From Aphis gossypii (Eukaryota; Arthropoda; Insecta; Hemiptera; Aphididae): a stretch of DNA of 64,000 nt. The stretch spans positions 37,469,213 to 37,533,212 of the forward strand of contig NC_065531.1 in assembly GCF_020184175.1 (NCBI RefSeq), written 5' to 3'. Under the pieces are notes generated by a model. The model made no database searches. It was given only the letters and a program-made list of their open reading frames with translations, and was not told where the DNA came from. Shown here piece after piece: positions 1-12,433 of this stretch (within the stretch, counting starts at the first letter, position 1; every line of letters starts with the position of its first letter). The translations under genes were made by a program, and so were the position numbers.

Positions 1-508
1 CCGTGGTTAGGTTAGAGGTGAGAGCAAATTTACTGAAGTACAGGTGTCCCCATATATATGGTATATATTTAATAATGAATACTGCAAAAAATGTATTAAA
101 TTTGTATTTAAAAATACTCATCGAGTTATATACAATATGGAAATTTATTATTCAATTAAAAAGAAAAGTTGCATAAAAATAGTTATTTTTGTATTTTACT
201 ATTTTTATTTATACCTAGTATACTTGTATTGTGTGATAAAACTTGTTAAATAAATAGAAAGTTGAAAAAATTTAAATTTATGTAATAATCAAATAGTGTA
301 GTGTCCTGATTATTTATTTAAAGCTTCAACGACATAATCTACCTAAAGGCTATCACATACTTAAATTTACTCATGTATTTGTCATTGTAAAAGATCCGAA
401 AATCGATTAGAAATTATAATACAATGAAAACTGTTATTGTACTTTTATTGGATCTGTTATTTATAGTATAACCGTTATTATCTATAGATATATTGAAAGT
501 AGACTCAC

Positions 509-614
509 CGATCAATTCTTCGCTATTTTTCGGGAAAGTACCACCATAGTCCAATGGAAGGATGTCAGAATTGATGTGCTTCTTCAGGTCTTCGATCCCG
601 TTGTGGATTTTAAT
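509..614 (-). CDS. CRAL-TRIO gene, coding exon 5 (last one visible)
   Basis: Residues 225-259 with HNGIEDLKKHI and the LPLDYGG end of the lipid-binding domain. The intron before it is only 90 bases. The exon ends in phase 1 at a near-perfect donor (CG|GTGAGT). If that donor is not used, the frame continues to a stop at 416-414, adding about 31 A+T-rich-coded residues with no family resemblance. Confidence 0.82.
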
Positions 615-3600
615 CTATATTAGATGGGACAAAAAATAACATTATTCAGTATCGTCGACATGTAAAGTTTTCTAAAAATACGTCTAACGACAAGTTTAAC
701 TCACCCTGTTGGCAATTTTCTTTTTCAAAACACCCAACACCATGTTGACCATCGTTTGAGCATAGCTGGGCATGTTTAGTATGTGGATTTCTTGAATCCG
801 TAATGGATAGGCCGTCTGAAAACACGATTACAAATACATTTTAAAATATAGTGGTACATTACAAACGGTTAGTATCATGAGTTATGACGAGTAAATGGTG
901 CGTTCTGTATAATATACCGTCAATTTTGTCTTAACAGCATGATGTGTTTATACGAGAATAATATTATTTATAATATTTAAGAGTAGACTACACGCATTAT
1001 CATATAATAAACCAACATTTGTTGATTCCATAAACGTAATTAATTTTTTGCTATCCACATGACTAATAAGTAATAACTAATCAATTATTGGTTATCAAAG
1101 ACCATTATTCAAATAAATTATTGCTTTGTGTGCTATTAAGACATAACTACGTTTAACATTAAACGCATTGGCCAATACCGTCTAATAAATAATTTTTACA
1201 AACAATAAATCGCGAACCATCTACGTTAAATTAGCATTTAAATCGAGTTCAAGTAAAATTAAAACGCTCAAATAAATTCCGGTATGACATAATAAACACG
1301 TCGTTAACCAGTTTTCAACTGGTTTGGCAATAGTACGTATTTGGTTCCGCGAAATTAATACATGGTAAACTATTGAAATTTTAACAACCAACTAATATTC
1401 AAAAAGTCTAAATAAGTAGAACAATAAAGATCTGTATATTATTATTGCGTATGTCATCGTGACTACAAACACAGACGTACTCATACTTCTAAAATAAAAA
1501 ATAATGAGAAAAACTAAAAACTTAATAATATATTTCATTCCGTCATGATTATTAGAAAAGTGTAAAATTATATCGGGTGGAGGGGCTTGTATTGATAATA
1601 TTTTATTATGTTTGAGAATACCAACGTTAATCGTATACAATTATTATTATTTAAAACTGGTAAAGTTATGCGCTATGAAATAAGCCACCAAACAACTATT
1701 ATTATTATTTAAAGCAATACTTTGTTTTGTATTAAGATTATTCGCTTTCAACAGTCGGTACGTAACCTTGACAATGAAATCGAATATTTCCGGTAGAACG
1801 CTAATATTGTTAAGGACGTAACAAAACCGATCTAACTAGTTTTGTGTTTCGATCCATAAATTTATCACAAAAAGAAGTAAATATTTGCAGTCTTAGAATT
1901 CTGGTAAGTTTATACGATTTACTCACGCTTACTAAAACACAATTCGAAGAATGTACTTACGACGATAAATCGATTTTTTTATGAAATAATATTATAATAC
2001 AGAATTGTACATATTATTATATACAAGTATAAACAATATATGTATAACCCACGCAGCAGGTTCTTCTGGACTCGTATGGGTGTAGGTGTAGATGACGCAT
2101 TTATAGTCAGTTTACGTATAAATGAAATAGAAAAAGATTTGTATCAATACGTCGGCTAAGTTAATGAGATTCTGTGACGTAAAGTTTTAATTATTATTGT
2201 GTGTGTTCTTAAACAACATTAATCATTATTAGAGTCTACAGTTCAAAATATTCAAAAATAAAACCATTATCTTTACGTGTCGTTTGTCAATTATTTTTTT
2301 TTCAACTAGTCATCTACCCATAATTATGAATATGTCTGTAACGCATGTGATACATGTAAATCCATAACAAAACGTAATATTGTATAATTTTATAAATTAT
2401 ATACTCACTGTTGCACAGTAAACGAACTTCTTCATCTGAGGTAACATAGCGGTCAGATGAGCCATGGTGATATCTTTCAAGTCGAAGACAAATATTTCCT
2501 TTTTGAACATATCTAATTTAGACAGCCTAATATCGATGGACATAAAGTTGACCTTGACGTAGTCCGAAAATTCGAAATTATCGACTTCTGGGCATCTGAT
2601 ACGACTTAATGAGATCCTGTAGCCTTCTGGCGTCAGTTTTGGCAAAGGAATGAAAAGTCTAAATAATCAAAAAAAAATTGTTTTCAATATTTATTATTTT
2701 TTTTACACCGAACTCAATTTTCAGATACGATCTACTTTAAATTGTTAAAATATAATATACAATGACGCTAAGATCGTTAAAAATATTTGACTGTTCGTAA
2801 TTATTATTTACTAATTATTGTTAAATATTTGTTTTGTTTGGTAATAATATAAATTGTAAAATCGAAAAAATGCATAATTATAAAATTAAAAAAAAAACAT
2901 TTTACTAAGACAATCTAACAGTAATTACAGCCATACTGTTATTATATGAGGTGAGTATGAAATTTTCTGCCTAATTAGAAGTATGTAATACTATATGAAA
3001 TTGACTTATCGTTTTAATAAATTATAGTTATTAGATACCATAGTAAATAATGGCCGTTAATGATGTTCATAGAATACGTATATTTTAAAGTATGTACTTA
3101 CGATGTTTTCATCGATCTCAAGAGTGGTTCCGCAGTAGGATCTCTGTTACCGAAAAATTCTGGAACCATTGACTTTAATGTATAATATTGATCCAAAGAC
3201 TCTTTGGCTCTCTCCATACTGTTTTTGCAAAGAATTAAGAACATACGAATTCTTCGTTCGTCAACTAAAAATAAGTAATACACACTTTAATTCAATCGTA
3301 AAAATAATTTAAAAACATATTATTTATAAATATATTTTTTAGAATAAATTTTTTTAACTATAAAAATAAACTTTTTTAAGTGTACTTACTTCAAATTGAT
3401 CATGTGAAGTTATTCTTTTTTTTATTACAAAGAGTTCAAAGTTAAATTATCACCGATTAAAATGTATCAACAAATAAATGGGTTTTAATATAAATATTAT
3501 ACGTAAACATTTATTATTACAAAATAAAAATTTTAACTTTAAGCGGGATTAAACATATTATTGGAAAACTAAAATTGTATAATACAGCTACAGTTTTACT

Positions 3601-3924
3601 TAATTTAAACGTATTCATAAAATGATCGACTGACTATTATATTGTTATATAAAAAATAAAAAACGTCTAAAACGTTGAACACTTTTGAGTTATTACTAAT
3701 TATTTTTTGCACAATTTCATTAATTTTCATCATACAGACGTATGCGATGAAAAAATAATATATAATAAATTATTACCATCTGGGTTAGGGAGATGTGGTT
3801 GTTTACGCATCCATTCCATGATGGTCAACACGTCTGCGTTGACCTTTTCTTCGGTCGTGCCCAGGTCTTGGTAAATTTCCTTCAACTTGTCCGGTGTGGG
3901 TAATAATAAGGTTTTTGTAGCCAT
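509..3924 (-). CDS. CRAL-TRIO domain lipid-transfer protein (alpha-tocopherol transfer protein-like), 3' end not resolved
   Basis: Cytosolic Sec14-like protein that should bind a small hydrophobic ligand (tocopherol, retinoid or phosphoinositide class) and move it between membranes. Coding exons on the minus strand, read right to left, are 3924-3777, 3264-3102, 2658-2409, 815-705 and 614-509. All junctions are GT..AG and the phases agree (1, 2, 0, 0). The 259 visible residues hold a CRAL-TRIO N-terminal helical region (about 9-95, with PTPDKLKEIY and DERRIRMFL) and the lipid-binding domain (about 104-250). Hallmarks of the latter are FVFDLKDITMAHL at 160-172, YPLRIQEIHILNMPS from residue 190, and LPLDYGG at 243-249. 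Family members are usually near 300 residues, so the C-terminal tail is missing. The last donor (CG|GTGAGT at 508-507) implies another exon, perhaps left of the window. Reading through it instead stays open to a TAA at 416-414 and gives 290 residues. The ligand cannot be told from sequence. Confidence 0.9.
705..815 (-). CDS. CRAL-TRIO gene, coding exon 4
   Basis: Residues 188-224, in phase 0 at both ends. It carries the family signature YPLRIQEIHILNMPS followed by VLKKKIANR. The acceptor is TTTTCAG and the donor AGG|GTGAGT. The exon has fewer than 40 codons, so a simple length filter would miss it. Confidence 0.88.
2409..2658 (-). CDS. CRAL-TRIO gene, coding exon 3
   Basis: Largest exon, residues 104-187, with the core of the lipid-binding domain including FVFDLKDITMAHL. 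The acceptor is GATTATTTAG and the donor ACA|GTGAGT. The following intron, 1593 bases (816-2408), is the longest in the gene. Confidence 0.9.
3102..3264 (-). CDS. CRAL-TRIO gene, coding exon 2
   Basis: Begins after ATTTTTAG and completes a Val codon split by the phase-1 intron. It then reads DERRIRMFLILCKNSMER, the conserved linker helix before the lipid-binding domain, and ends in phase 2 at ACATC|GTAAGT. The preceding intron is 512 bases. Confidence 0.88.
3777..3924 (-). CDS. CRAL-TRIO gene, coding exon 1
   Basis: Encodes residues 1-49 plus one base of the next codon. ATG at 3924 is the natural start: it opens a typical insect CRAL-TRIO N-terminus (MATKTLLLPTPDKLKEIY) and lies 8 bases after a plausible splice acceptor (CCCACAG at 3939-3933). 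A non-coding 5' exon further right is therefore likely. The donor is GATG|GTAATA at 3776. Confidence 0.88.
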
Positions 3925-3932
3925 TGTTTTTA
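3925..3932 (-). other. Likely end of a 5' UTR intron before the CRAL-TRIO start codon
   Basis: On the minus strand CCCACAG directly precedes TAAAAACAATG. This looks like a splice acceptor followed by an 8-base leader and the start codon, implying an upstream non-coding exon in the GC-richer stretch at about 4000-4420. Confidence 0.4.
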
Positions 3933-4410
3933 CTGTGGGCTGAATATCGGCAGAATTAATATGTTTATATTTAGACTACCTTTGGCACAGGTCTCCGCGA
4001 TACGGTTTCGGACGAGATCTGCGAGTCGGTGACGAGAATGATATTGATTTGATAATCCTGTAACTGATGGGGTACTCTTCGGATGGTCACCGTCGTCGTA
4101 GTCGTCGTAACCGTCGCCGTATCGATAACGACTTATAATCAAATAGTGTCGGACAAGGTTCATATATGATATATATATAATGTAACGACGCAGGTACAAC
4201 AAGCGCGTCTCACCCCCTCCTAGTCGTCGCGGAAAATCTACTTCGTACCCCACCACCCATAAGCTGCACGTAACAACCTACAACTAGTTGTGACGTGAGC
4301 GGTTGGTTTTCACTGTGTTTGATCAGCGATCTCGGATTGCCTGGCCAAGTCTCAATTACGACACAAAGGTCTGGAAATGTTTATAATTTATAATTTTTTT
4401 TCCACGACCA

Positions 4411-4452
4411 GAATGACAACTACAACTATACGTATATCCTTGGATTTTTATA
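4411..4452 (-). promoter_or_regulatory. Possible core promoter of the CRAL-TRIO gene (TATA box plus initiator)
   Basis: Minus-strand TATAAAA at 4452-4446 (context GGTATAAAAATCC) is followed 37 bases on by TCATTC at 4416-4411, which fits the arthropod initiator TCAKTY. The spacing is a little longer than the usual 30 or so. The site lies about 490 bases upstream of the start codon in a locally GC-richer stretch (3960-4560). Confidence 0.3.
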
Positions 4453-4560
4453 CCGATCGTACCATTAATATCACGTGAACGGGTTGACTACACCAACCGA
4501 GAGCACTCGAACAAACCGATCTGGTGTACGGCGTCATTTTGTCAGGCCAGTGCAGATTCT

Positions 4561-7500
4561 AGAATCGATGGACTCATGGTTAAAATATTGTTTAGGTAAT
4601 CATCATTGTCTGAAGTACGTCATAGGTATGGTTATGTTATAATACACGTCATTATTATTATATATTATATTTTATCATGCTGTATTGGGGTGTGACGTGA
4701 TAAAACCATTAACGAATATGATAATATAATGGTATAATTTATTGACTGGGCTTATAAATAATTGGTAATAATTCATTTTTGCACGGACAGTAAAATGTAA
4801 TAAAATTGGACTTCATTCGCTTACATCAAAAGTTATTATCACACGATTTTTAATATTATTATTATTATTATAACCATTATTTAAGATCCTCGGCATACGG
4901 TCTATTGGATGAACATGATATCATATTACTATACTAATATTTATTTATTATTTTGTATACAAAGAAGTAAAAATATTTTTTACTTGGTTTTGCTATTGGA
5001 TATGGTGACTATGATTTTGTTAGAAGTACGAGTAAAAATTAATCGAGGATGATATTTGTACAGTATTATAAAGAGAGCCTAGAAGATTTAAATTGGTTTT
5101 GGTGTTGTAATAAATTTAGTGTTCAGTGTTTGATAGTAATACACACTCTGCGTATGACATTTTATAATTTCTATTTCTATTTTTGATTTTGACTTAGGTA
5201 CAAATTATTTTATATAATATAGTATAATTATTGTATCGCATTTTCTGAATGTTATTATTTTATTTTATATATACAATAATTTTATAATCTTTAAAACATT
5301 TTATAGGCTATACACATTTTTGGCTTATAAAATAATACTAATAAACTAAAAAGAAAATATTATTTTGGGTAAAAAAAAAACATAATTATAATAGAGTAAC
5401 TGGATAGTATTCAAATTGTATTAAGATTTATAATTGAATATTAAATTTAAAGTACCTAGCACATGAATTTTTTTATTCTATATTTTTACACTACATATTA
5501 TTTGAATGCATAATATATGTATGTACTTATTTAATCAAGTACCATTTTTTTTTTTTTTAATTTTTCAATGAAATAAGTATGAATATGATTGGGAACACTA
5601 TTGTTCGAAATTTGAAATCGTGTATCGCATTAATTTAATAATATTATTGTGATTATTTATATTTATATAATAATAAAATGTACACATATATTACATAAAT
5701 TATAATATAATCTAAAACCAGATTAGTTATATTATCAATAAATTGATTGTGGGTTTATAGACTTCAAGGCTGAAGCATAATTATTAATAATACCTAAAAA
5801 GTTTTAATTAACTTTTTAACTAAATAAAAAATATGAATAGATTCGGTTAATGAATTAATAAGTTAATACTTTAATATTTTCATATTAAATAAAATGTATG
5901 ATAATTATCATAACATAAATAAGTAATTTTATTGTTATAAAACAATGACATAGTATTAGTGTGTTATCAAAACCTAAAATTTTATATAAAACTATAGTAA
6001 ATCAAGAACATAATAATTGTACATAATTTAATATACTACCCAACAAAGCTAGAATGAAACAGGAAATTTAACTCAGAGAGATTAATACAATTATAGTTAT
6101 ATTGATCAAACAAGTATATAACGATTTTTTTTCATAATATACAGCTAATGTAGACATTTAAATAATAAAATAAAAACAAAAATGCTATTTGTAATAACTT
6201 GAAATAAATAAAAGTGGCTTAATAAATGATTAGATCGAAATAGATTGTTCAATTATTTTATAAATATTTTAAATAGGTACCAGGTATTATTGCATCCTTT
6301 GATTTTTCAATATTATTAATTTATGTATTTTATTTACATCATTGTGAACATTGGAAATCCAAAATGCTTAAACTACCTACACATATATTAAATAATATTA
6401 TCATAAATACCTGTATATATTTTTCTTCCATTATAATTAGATAAGTTAAATTATTATTATTATGTTACGGTGCAAAATATAATTTAAATATTATATTTTC
6501 TATGCTTTATTAATGATATTGTAATGTTTGTTTATAATAAAAAATAAAAATATTTAACCTTCCATTGCGGAAGCCCTGTTGTAGAAAAATAAAGCATTTT
6601 TGTACTTTTATTTATTTTTCTTAGTTATATTTTATTTACAGACAGTCGATGAAGGAATGATAGTGTTGTCACCGCCATACCGTACAAAACGCATCTAAAC
6701 ATCTATTTTATTATTTTATTATTTTTATTTTTTTGCGGTTATAAGAACAAAATATTTTTCTTATATCAGTATATTACTTATATATAATACATCTATATTT
6801 ATAAATTTTATAATTTTTTTTATAATAATGGTTGTTTTTTTTTATTGTTTGTCTATGTTATACATTTTTGGTTTATACTTACAACCGAAATGATTTATAA
6901 ATTATTTAAGGTCAAATCTTATGACAGTCGAAAAAAATCACTTCCTTGCGGTAATTTTACTATGATATTTAAGTTCTTCGTTGCTTTTACCTAACCAAAT
7001 TTTATTTATATGATTCATTTGATAGTAATAACTAATAAGTAAACAAAAAATTTCAGTTTATACGTATGGTTTGAAAAAAAAAAAACTTTTCAAGTTTGAA
7101 TAATGTGTAAACATGTAAATATGACTTAATATTCTCTTTGCAAACATCTATACTAGTAATTAAAACCATTCACAATATAATTTGAGATGAAAATAACCTA
7201 AAGTGAATTTTACGAGTACACAGATAATTTGAAGGTTTTCGCATAATTTCAATGATTTTAATTATACAATATTTATTAACACCGGATTTTCGATGAGTAT
7301 GTATAATTTATATGGTAATATGCATAATAATAAATAGATAATCACATATTTTGTACTTATATAATGAAATAATTAATATTTGCTTTCAAAAAATATATAA
7401 TATACATATTGTTTTTTAATCAACGTAAAACCATAATGTTTTGAATAATATTATTATCGTGGTATAGTTATTATTGAAATGTTCTGTGTTTTTTTATCAT

Positions 7501-8222
7501 ATGATTATATGATTTAATTACTATTAAATTATATATTTTATTTTATTTATTTGCCATATTATTTATTATATAGAATAGTAATATATTTGAAAGACATTTT
7601 GTTTTCAGAATTCAGACATTGTTTGAATAGAAAACTTTAAGTTTTAAACAAATAATTTATTGGTCATAAACTCATAAAGTATTTCTAGTTTAGACGAGCA
7701 GAAAAGTGTACCAACATTTTACAGTGTTTACAGTGTATCTTTGTATCATACAACTCATAGAATTTTAAGCACTTACATATTAATTCAATATTTAATTTTT
7801 TCAACGTGAGGTTAAGAAAAATATAAAATAATATAATATATAATAAAACATTTTGATTCAGCCTATGATATTAAAAAAATCAGTTTAAGTATAAAAGAAA
7901 AAACTTAAAACTAAATATTGATAAAAAAAAATACTTTTTTTTTTGCAATAACTTTAAATATATTAAAAATATTTATACATTTAGGTTAATCGGTTTCAAC
8001 CCTAAAAATAATTACCTTGTACTTTAGAACTTAGACGGTAACTCAAATATAATTAAATAATAAATTACATACGTATAAATAAATCAATTAAATTATATTT
8101 AATTACATATCTACATATCATAAAACATAACCACAAAAGTGATTTTAATACATTTATTTCTTTATGAAAAGTTAAAACATATCCGAGCTTAGATAATCAA
8201 TACTAACATACAGATTAGTATG
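4561..8222. other. A+T-rich intergenic DNA, no gene seen
   Basis: Dominated by ATAATATTATT-type sequence, homopolymer T and A runs and a short (ATT)n tract near 4850-4871. No exon with recognisable protein similarity was seen on either strand. A minus-strand AATAAA lies near 8155, just beyond the cysteine-rich frame described next. Confidence 0.6.
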
Positions 8223-8357
8223 TTATAATAAACCGTTCAAGTCTTTGTTCCAGATACTCCTAATTAGTTTGAATGTTTTCCCCGGACAATACAATTCCTT
8301 ACAGCACCTTCTTCCGCACGCTTCAAAATAGTATGTGAGAATAGGATTGGGAACCAT
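8223..8357 (-). pseudogene. Unassigned cysteine-rich reading frame (44 codons)
   Basis: Minus-strand frame from ATG at 8357 to TAA at 8223. It has a dense cysteine cluster, EACGRRCCKELYCPGKTF, followed by KLIRSIWNKDLNGLL. It overlaps the end of a second minus-strand open frame (8604-8323) that also has a C..C.C cluster (GFCNGMTCTCAHKVAI), in a different phase. This could be a frameshifted or decayed small secreted cysteine-rich gene, two exons of a real gene, or chance. I do not recognise the family and propose no function. Confidence 0.2.
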
Positions 8358-8604
8358 TCATGTGATACTTCTTGCTATTTACAGAAGCAGTTTGAAATTT
8401 CACAGTCGAAATGGCAACTTTATGTGCACATGTGCAAGTCATTCCGTTACAAAAACCATTCAGAAAAAATAAAACTTTTAAAAATTGTCTCTTTTTAGGT
8501 GCTGTAAATAAAATGCTTAACATTAGACCCGGATTGTTTGATTTACCAGAAATTGATAAATCAATAATGCTGTATTTTGGGATATAATTACCTCGCTTCA
8601 TCAT
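8323..8604 (-). pseudogene. Unassigned 93-codon open frame with CxxxxCxC cluster
   Basis: Open on the minus strand from ATG at 8604 to TGA at 8323. It is rich in Lys, Ser and Phe, with one cysteine cluster (FCNGMTCTCAH). It is one of the longer open frames in an A+T-rich stretch where stops are frequent. Its end overlaps the cysteine-rich frame at 8223-8357. A short plus-strand frame (ATG GCA ACT near 8409) is also open here, so chance cannot be ruled out. Confidence 0.2.
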
Positions 8605-11600
8605 TATAATTATAGTAATGGAATCGTCGAATAAATATTTATATAATAATCTATTGTATATCTCTGTATACGTATAATATTATAATATTATTATTGAAAT
8701 ATTATCACAGACGTAAAATATGTTTAAAATTAATACACACAGAGAGATTCACCGATTATGTTACACTATCATTTTAAGTTCTAATAGAAGCATTATATGT
8801 ATTGGTTTTGTTACCTATGATACGAGTTGTTATTTAATTTTTGTGTTTAAAAACACTTTTTAGTAATGAAATCTTTCAATTTTTATTTTGTTTTCTGATA
8901 TAAAATAAGATCTAATTATTATACATTGATGAGTTAAAAATAAAAAATAGTGATTGCTAGTAATATTTTATTAAATAATTTAAATAAGAATTATCGTTAT
9001 ATAATATTATTATATCATATATGTGATGTATTTTTGGTAAAAACCCATTTCAACTACTACCATAATACTAATATAAAAATAAATTGCTAAAAATGAAATA
9101 AATGTATAGTAAAATAATCATAGAAAAAAATGTATATATAATATAAATATATGATGAGAGATTTTATTTGTTTCGAATAGTTGTTTTGAATACAATCATT
9201 ATTTATCATTGAACTTAAATTTAAAACACGTATTAAAATATTATGATCTACTTGATTACTTACTTAATGATGAAGTTTCTTTTAATAATTAGTTTACTTT
9301 TTAAAATTTAGATTTTTTTAATTTTTTTAATACCAAGATAAGGTTGTGTAGGTTATATTCTTAATCGTGATTTTAATTTGTTGAGTCAATTAATTAATTG
9401 GAGTATTCTTAAATAATTTAAACTTCTCTTTTTCATTAGTGAACCATTATTTTTATTGAAAATTACTATACATTTATTTCAAAATTTTAAAGGGTATTTT
9501 TAAAATGATTAAACTTTAGCACCTATTGCCCTTACTTTATAAAATTAATAACTCAACAACTATTAAATGTCCTTTCAATTTAAACGCTTTAATATTAAAA
9601 AAAAAAATCATATAGTTGAAAATTGACAGAAAAACATAGTGGAATCAGCTAAAAAATAAATTTGTATTGCCACAGGGTTTTTAATGATATAAATAATTAA
9701 GTATTTGAACAGAATAAGGTATTTATGTGAACTTAAAAATCCAACAATCAAAATTTTAACATGTTAAAATCAACAAAAATATTTGACTATTTGAAGTTAA
9801 TCAAGTCATATAAAATTATAAGTTATACAGTATAATTATATTAAGCCTTATTACTGAATATACTCTTTTATTGATTTTTATATTTTTATATTATTATGTA
9901 TACCAGCCAAATTGCTTATTGTTATTATATATCTATAGATTTAAATTGTAGATAATTATCTATTTTTAATATAAAAAAGACACATTTAATTTAGTATAAA
10001 TATTATAAAATAAAAAACTTATAGCGAGACAGACACCGAGGCCAACATGAAACTAAAGGATAATTATTATACTCTTAAACCTTAATATACAGATTGGACA
10101 TTTCACGATTTCTGGTAATTCGTAACTAATGAATGCATTGTTATATCAATTGATTTGTTGATGTACATAAAACAGGAAGATAGACCTGAAGTTATTGTAT
10201 TCTAAAAACGTACTAAAGGGGTTTAAATATTATCTACCTGTTCAGTATAACCAAGATAGTTACTGTAAAACTGCATCAGAAATCACAATTGAAAAAGGAA
10301 TTAATTTTGTCCGTAAAATCAATAAATGTTTACCATATTGTAACAAAATGGCGTTCAAATAATAATAATAATAAACCAAAATTATCACCGAGAAGATAAA
10401 CGCTGCAAAAAGAACTTAAATTTTATTCGAAATAAATTTTGGTATGTATCAAATTATAAGTCAATGTTATGCTAATGTTTTTAAAATATAACTATTTTAG
10501 CATACAATATAAATATTTCATAAATGCATTAAAATTGTACTAATTTAATAATGTGTTGGGAAAAAAAATATTTTAAATATTTTAAACGGTATATTAATAA
10601 TACTTTAGAATACTGTGGTATATTGTGAAAACGCACTGTATTAAAATATTAGCGCATATTACATTTTCTGGTTTCTAAATGTATAATTTAAAATGTACAG
10701 CTCTAAAATGTGTTAATATACAAATATTATATTAATAGTAGCCTGATTGAGTTAAGTTTATAGTCGAATTTACATGACTACATCACATCAAACAGGTCCA
10801 CCAAAAGATAAAATAATTTGTAATAATATTATAATATAAGACTATATGGTTTAGGTACCTGTTTGGTATGACACTATCACGACCACTTGGGAATGCACCT
10901 GGAATACAATCTAAATATAAAATCAGTTTCGTATGTATATCATACTCATATATTGTATTATATTTTAGTATCCGTGGTCGTGGTAATAGCTTTAATTTCA
11001 CGACCGACTATTAAAAACAAGCATGTTACGACAACCTTAGACTAAAATAGTAAAATCATTAAACCTCTAGTGTGATTCTCGCGAACAAATGTTTTTATAA
11101 TGATTTTCTTACTAATAATTAGCATCATTTAGTGTGTATAGTCACCTATCTATCTCTCTATAATTATATTATACATATACACTCGATGTCTCGTTAATTT
11201 ATATAATATAAGGCGTTTATCGTACGGTAACCTATGGCGGTCAACATTAGATATAAATATCAAAATCTGTGCAATTATGCACATCGTATATTTATTGTTG
11301 ACATGGTCAAAACTCTGACATCTGGCTGGTAGATATTAGTATAGCTATAATTAACCTCAATGATATCATAAAACTAAAACAAAAAATAGCAATAGGAAAT
11401 CACTAAAATTTAGTCGATTAGTTATATGAAGATAAATCGTATAAACGCACCGTTTTTTTTTTAATATTATTATTTGTTTTTTACCTGATAATTTTAAGAA
11501 ATTTAAATTGACTTGTAACGATCCGTGTGGTATTCTATGATTATGACCTTGATTAGTGTAGGTATAAAAAACTATTTTACCGAAATAATTATATAGGAAA

Positions 11601-12401
11601 TTCACTTTCAGGTTCCTATAATATTAGTATGTACATATTATGTTATACTTCATTATATATTTACCCATATTCATATTAGACATCGAACAGTAATAATCGT
11701 TGTGACTTTTGTTACAAATAATAGATTACCGATGTCATTGTCGATTGCATTAATAAACAGGAGAAACGTCACGAGTGATTATTAACCTATTGATTAATGA
11801 GTTGGTTTGTACGAATCATGAAAAGAATAGCTTTAAATTATATCTAAATTTATATAATCATTTTTAGGTTTCCTTTAGTCCCTTGAAATTATATTATTTT
11901 ATTATAATGTATTATTGTATTATATATTAAACATAATATGAACAATGATGTGTACCTATCTAATTACTCGAATTTAAGCAAATGTATCTTTAAAGAACAT
12001 GCACTTGATTATTATGTAATATATTAATATAATTGAATATGTGTTATCGATATAGGTTGACTTATTGATATAAAACTCACTTACTACGTACACAGCTTAA
12101 GTTTAAAATATTGCACTTCATATAATATTATGGTATTTTTTTGATGCGTTTTAATATTTAAATTTCCATCACATCCATTATTATAAATAGATACTAAATT
12201 GATAAATGATTCTCAATAAAGTTTACTATGTTTCATTTTTGAAGTTAAAAATAAAATAAAATATATATATTTTATTAAAAGATTTGTATACACAAGTATA
12301 CTTGAACAGAATAATTTTAATTAACATTTTAATATTAACAAGTAAAACTGTTCAATGACGAGATACAATCAAAAACTATTAACCAGCTACTTATGTTTCT
12401 A

Positions 12402-12429
<28 letters not shown>
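12402..12429. repeat. T28 homopolymer
   Basis: Uninterrupted run of 28 T. On the minus strand it would read as a poly(A) tract, but no retroposed coding sequence was recognised to its left or right. Confidence 0.9.

Positions 12430-12433
<4 letters not shown>

Noticed and set aside
1..20. GGTTAGGTTAG at the left edge, resembling the insect telomere repeat TTAGG
   Set aside because: Fewer than two full units and flanked by ordinary sequence and a gene. The same motif occurs singly elsewhere (33061, 22398).
44..253. 69-codon plus-strand open frame
   Set aside because: Composition is Tyr/Ile/Lys/Phe-rich as expected from A+T-rich DNA, with no domain, splice context or family resemblance.
482..508. 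CTATAG at 487-482 as the acceptor for the last CRAL-TRIO exon
   Set aside because: The intron would be only 27 bases, too short for the spliceosome.
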